64,000 nucleotides of DNA from Bradyrhizobium sp. DOA9 (lineage in GTDB: Bacteria; Pseudomonadota; Alphaproteobacteria; Rhizobiales; Xanthobacteraceae), in assembly GCF_000617845.2 (NCBI RefSeq), contig NZ_DF820425.1, forward strand, positions 689,690 through 753,689, written 5' to 3'. The notes under the pieces were generated by a model. The model had not been told where the DNA came from, ran no database searches, and saw only the letters and a list, made by a program, of their open reading frames with translations. Below are positions 62,314 to 64,000 of this stretch, one piece after another. The position numbers and the translations under genes are program-made. Every line of letters begins with the position of its first letter. Within the stretch, counting starts at the first letter, position 1.

Positions 62314-62594
62314 GTCGTCGGCGATTGTGCATCGCAATAACCTGACGTAACGCGCAAACGCGCATTTGGTTGCGCGATCATCCGCACTTTCTTGATGCGG
62401 CCATTCAGAGCTGACATGCGCGACGTTTGGCGCGGTCTTTGAATAAGCCAAATCCTGCGGGATCAGCTTGGCAACGCCAGCGTTCATCAGTATTAGGTCG
62501 TTCAGCCGAGGCCGAATGGCCCGATCATCACGGTGACCGCGACGGCGCCAAACTTGGCCGCGCTTGATGTCGCGGGTTCTAGGAGGATTTTTTC

Positions 62595-64000
62595 GTGCAA
62601 GAGACGGGCGTGCGCAACGGTGCCTTCGGCGCCGACAAATTCGGCTTAAGGAATCTCAAGCAGGTTCACTGGAACCTCGGTGCGCCGCAACTCTATCAAT
62701 ATTCGCTGGCAGCGGGCGAGGCGGTGCTGTCCGCCGATGGCGCACTCTGCGCCGACACCGGCGAGTTCACCGGGCGCAGCCCGAAGGACAAGTTCACGGT
62801 GCGCGACGCCACCACCGACAAGAAGATGTGGTGGGCCGGCAACCAGTCGATCACCGCGGAGCAGTTCGAGACGCTCTATCAGGATTTCCTCAAGCACGCC
62901 GAAGGCAAGAAGCTGTTCGCGCAGGACCTCTATGGCGGCGCAGACCCGGCCTACCGGATCAAGACGCGCGTCTTCACCGAGCTTGCCTGGCACTCGCTGT
63001 TCATCCGCACGCTGCTGATCCGCCCCGAGGCGATCGAGCTGTCGACCTTCGTGCCGGAGCTCACCATCATCGACATGCCGAGCTTCCGCGCCGATCCCAA
63101 ACGCCATGGCTGCCGCTCGGAGAACGTCGTCGCGATCGATTTCGCCCGCAAGATCGTCCTGATCGGCGGGTCTTATTATGCCGGCGAGATGAAGAAATCG
63201 GTCTTCACCACGCTGAACTATTACCTGCCCGAGCGCGGCGTGATGCCGATGCATTGCTCGGCCAATGTCGGCGCCAAGGGCGACACCGCGATCTTCTTCG
63301 GCCTGTCGGGCACCGGCAAGACGACGCTGTCGGCCGACCCCAACCGCACGCTGATCGGCGACGACGAGCACGGCTGGGGCCCGAACGGCGTCTTCAATTT
63401 CGAAGGCGGCTGCTATGCCAAGTGCATCAAGCTGTCGAAGGAAGCCGAGCCCGAGATCTATGCGGCCTCGACCCGCTTCGGCGCGGTGCTCGAGAACTGC
63501 GTGCTCGACGAGGACACGCGCGCGGTCGATTTCGACGACGGCTCCAAGACCGAGAACACGCGTTCGGCCTACCCGCTCGACTTCATCCCGAACGCTTCGC
63601 GCACCGGCCGTGCGCCGCAGCCGAAGAACGTGGTGATGCTGGCTGCCGACGCCTTCGGCGTGCTGCCGCCGATCGCCAAGCTCTCGCCGGCGCAGGCGAT
63701 GTATCACTTCCTGTCCGGCTACACCGCCAAGGTCGCCGGCACCGAGCGCGGCCTCGGCAACGAGCCGCAACCGGAATTCTCGACCTGCTTCGGCTCGCCC
63801 TTCCTGCCGCTCGATCCCTCGGTCTACGGCAACATGCTTCGCGACCTCATCGCCCAGCACAATGTCGATTGCTGGCTGGTCAACACGGGATGGACCGGCG
63901 GCAAGTACGGCGTCGGCTCGCGCATGCCGATCAAGGTGACCCGCGCCCTGCTCACCGCCGCGCTCGACGGCTCGCTTCGCAACGTCGAATTCCGCACCGA
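62595..64000 (+). CDS. pckA: Phosphoenolpyruvate carboxykinase (ATP), 3' end beyond window
   Basis: About 469 codons of a roughly 537-residue enzyme that converts oxaloacetate to PEP in gluconeogenesis, vital for growth on C4-dicarboxylates. GTG start with AGGAGGA 7 nt upstream. [10 protein letters not shown], the kinase-1 P-loop [10 protein letters not shown] (about 235-244), the metal motif [17 protein letters not shown] and [10 protein letters not shown] are all intact. It runs off the right edge. The 281 bp upstream hold no other gene. In many relatives pckA lies directly opposite chvI; here two genes separate them. Confidence 0.96.
   Translation, partial: MQETGVRNGAFGADKFGLRNLKQVHWNLGAPQLYQYSLAAGEAVLSADGALCADTGEFTGRSPKDKFTVRDATTDKKMWWAGNQSITAEQFETLYQDFLKHAEGKKLFAQDLYGGADPAYRIKTRVFTELAWHSLFIRTLLIRPEAIELSTFVPELTIIDMPSFRADPKRHGCRSENVVAIDFARKIVLIGGSYYAGEMKKSVFTTLNYYLPERGVMPMHCSANVGAKGDTAIFFGLSGTGKTTLSADPNRTLIGDDEHGWGPNGVFNFEGGCYAKCIKLSKEAEPEIYAASTRFGAVLENCVLDEDTRAVDFDDGSKTENTRSAYPLDFIPNASRTGRAPQPKNVVMLAADAFGVLPPIAKLSPAQAMYHFLSGYTAKVAGTERGLGNEPQPEFSTCFGSPFLPLDPSVYGNMLRDLIAQHNVDCWLVNTGWTGGKYGVGSRMPIKVTRALLTAALDGSLRNVEFRT

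Overview
The window is high-GC alphaproteobacterial chromosome, most likely Bradyrhizobium or a close Nitrobacteraceae relative. The evidence is gene content and order (chvI-chvG-hprK-PTS with pckA nearby, dnaX next to the SRP RNA, radC-map, modABC, opgC), many orphan twin-arginine substrate-binding proteins, and several palindromic intergenic repeats of the kind I remember from that genus. I see no tRNA, rRNA, CRISPR array or prophage. One intact IS5-type insertion sequence is present.

Layout. 1-4.3 kb: 5' part of dnaX and the SRP RNA on the minus strand, then a HIT hydrolase, NudC and a PfkB kinase in a tight plus-strand run, then an Lrp-type regulator. 4.4-8.1 kb: a two-component system divergent from two small exported proteins and a fatty-acid-hydroxylase-type membrane enzyme, with a direct-repeat operator candidate in between. 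8.1-15.6 kb: phosphomannomutase/phosphoglucomutase, a retropepsin-like protease, hrpB, UDP-glucose dehydrogenase and an acyltransferase. 15.7-22.3 kb: a DNA polymerase I whose proofreading residues are gone, a LysE exporter, a two-barrel outer-membrane porin and a small exported protein.

22.4-30.2 kb: a creatininase-family gene divergent from a coupled operon (NMT1/THI5-like binding protein, ATPase, permease, 2-hydroxyacid dehydrogenase, tandem-domain protease inhibitor). An IS sits 34 bp after the operon, inside a palindromic repeat, with an 8-bp target duplication. A Sel1-repeat protein follows. 30.2-38.7 kb: radC, map, an MscS channel, a K+/H+ antiporter, modABC and mepA. 38.7-50.5 kb is more accessory: a PAS-GGDEF-EAL protein with a degenerate GGDEF motif, opgC, two orphan substrate-binding proteins, an MFS transporter, a serine hydrolase, an exported TPR protein, and an AraC regulator divergent from an exported cupin.

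51-64 kb: lepA, a GT39-type membrane protein, then the regulatory module HPr / EIIA / HPr kinase / ChvG / ChvI on the minus strand. pckA (partial) lies on the plus strand, separated from chvI by a HugZ-like flavin/heme-fold gene and a large exported TPR-CHAT putative cysteine protease.

Most of the window is housekeeping or envelope metabolism. The best candidates for new biology are the exported TPR-CHAT protein with its TPR-only relative, the TCS/small-cysteine-protein locus, the creatininase/ABC/inhibitor operon, the fused double-barrel porin, and the proofreading-dead Pol I.
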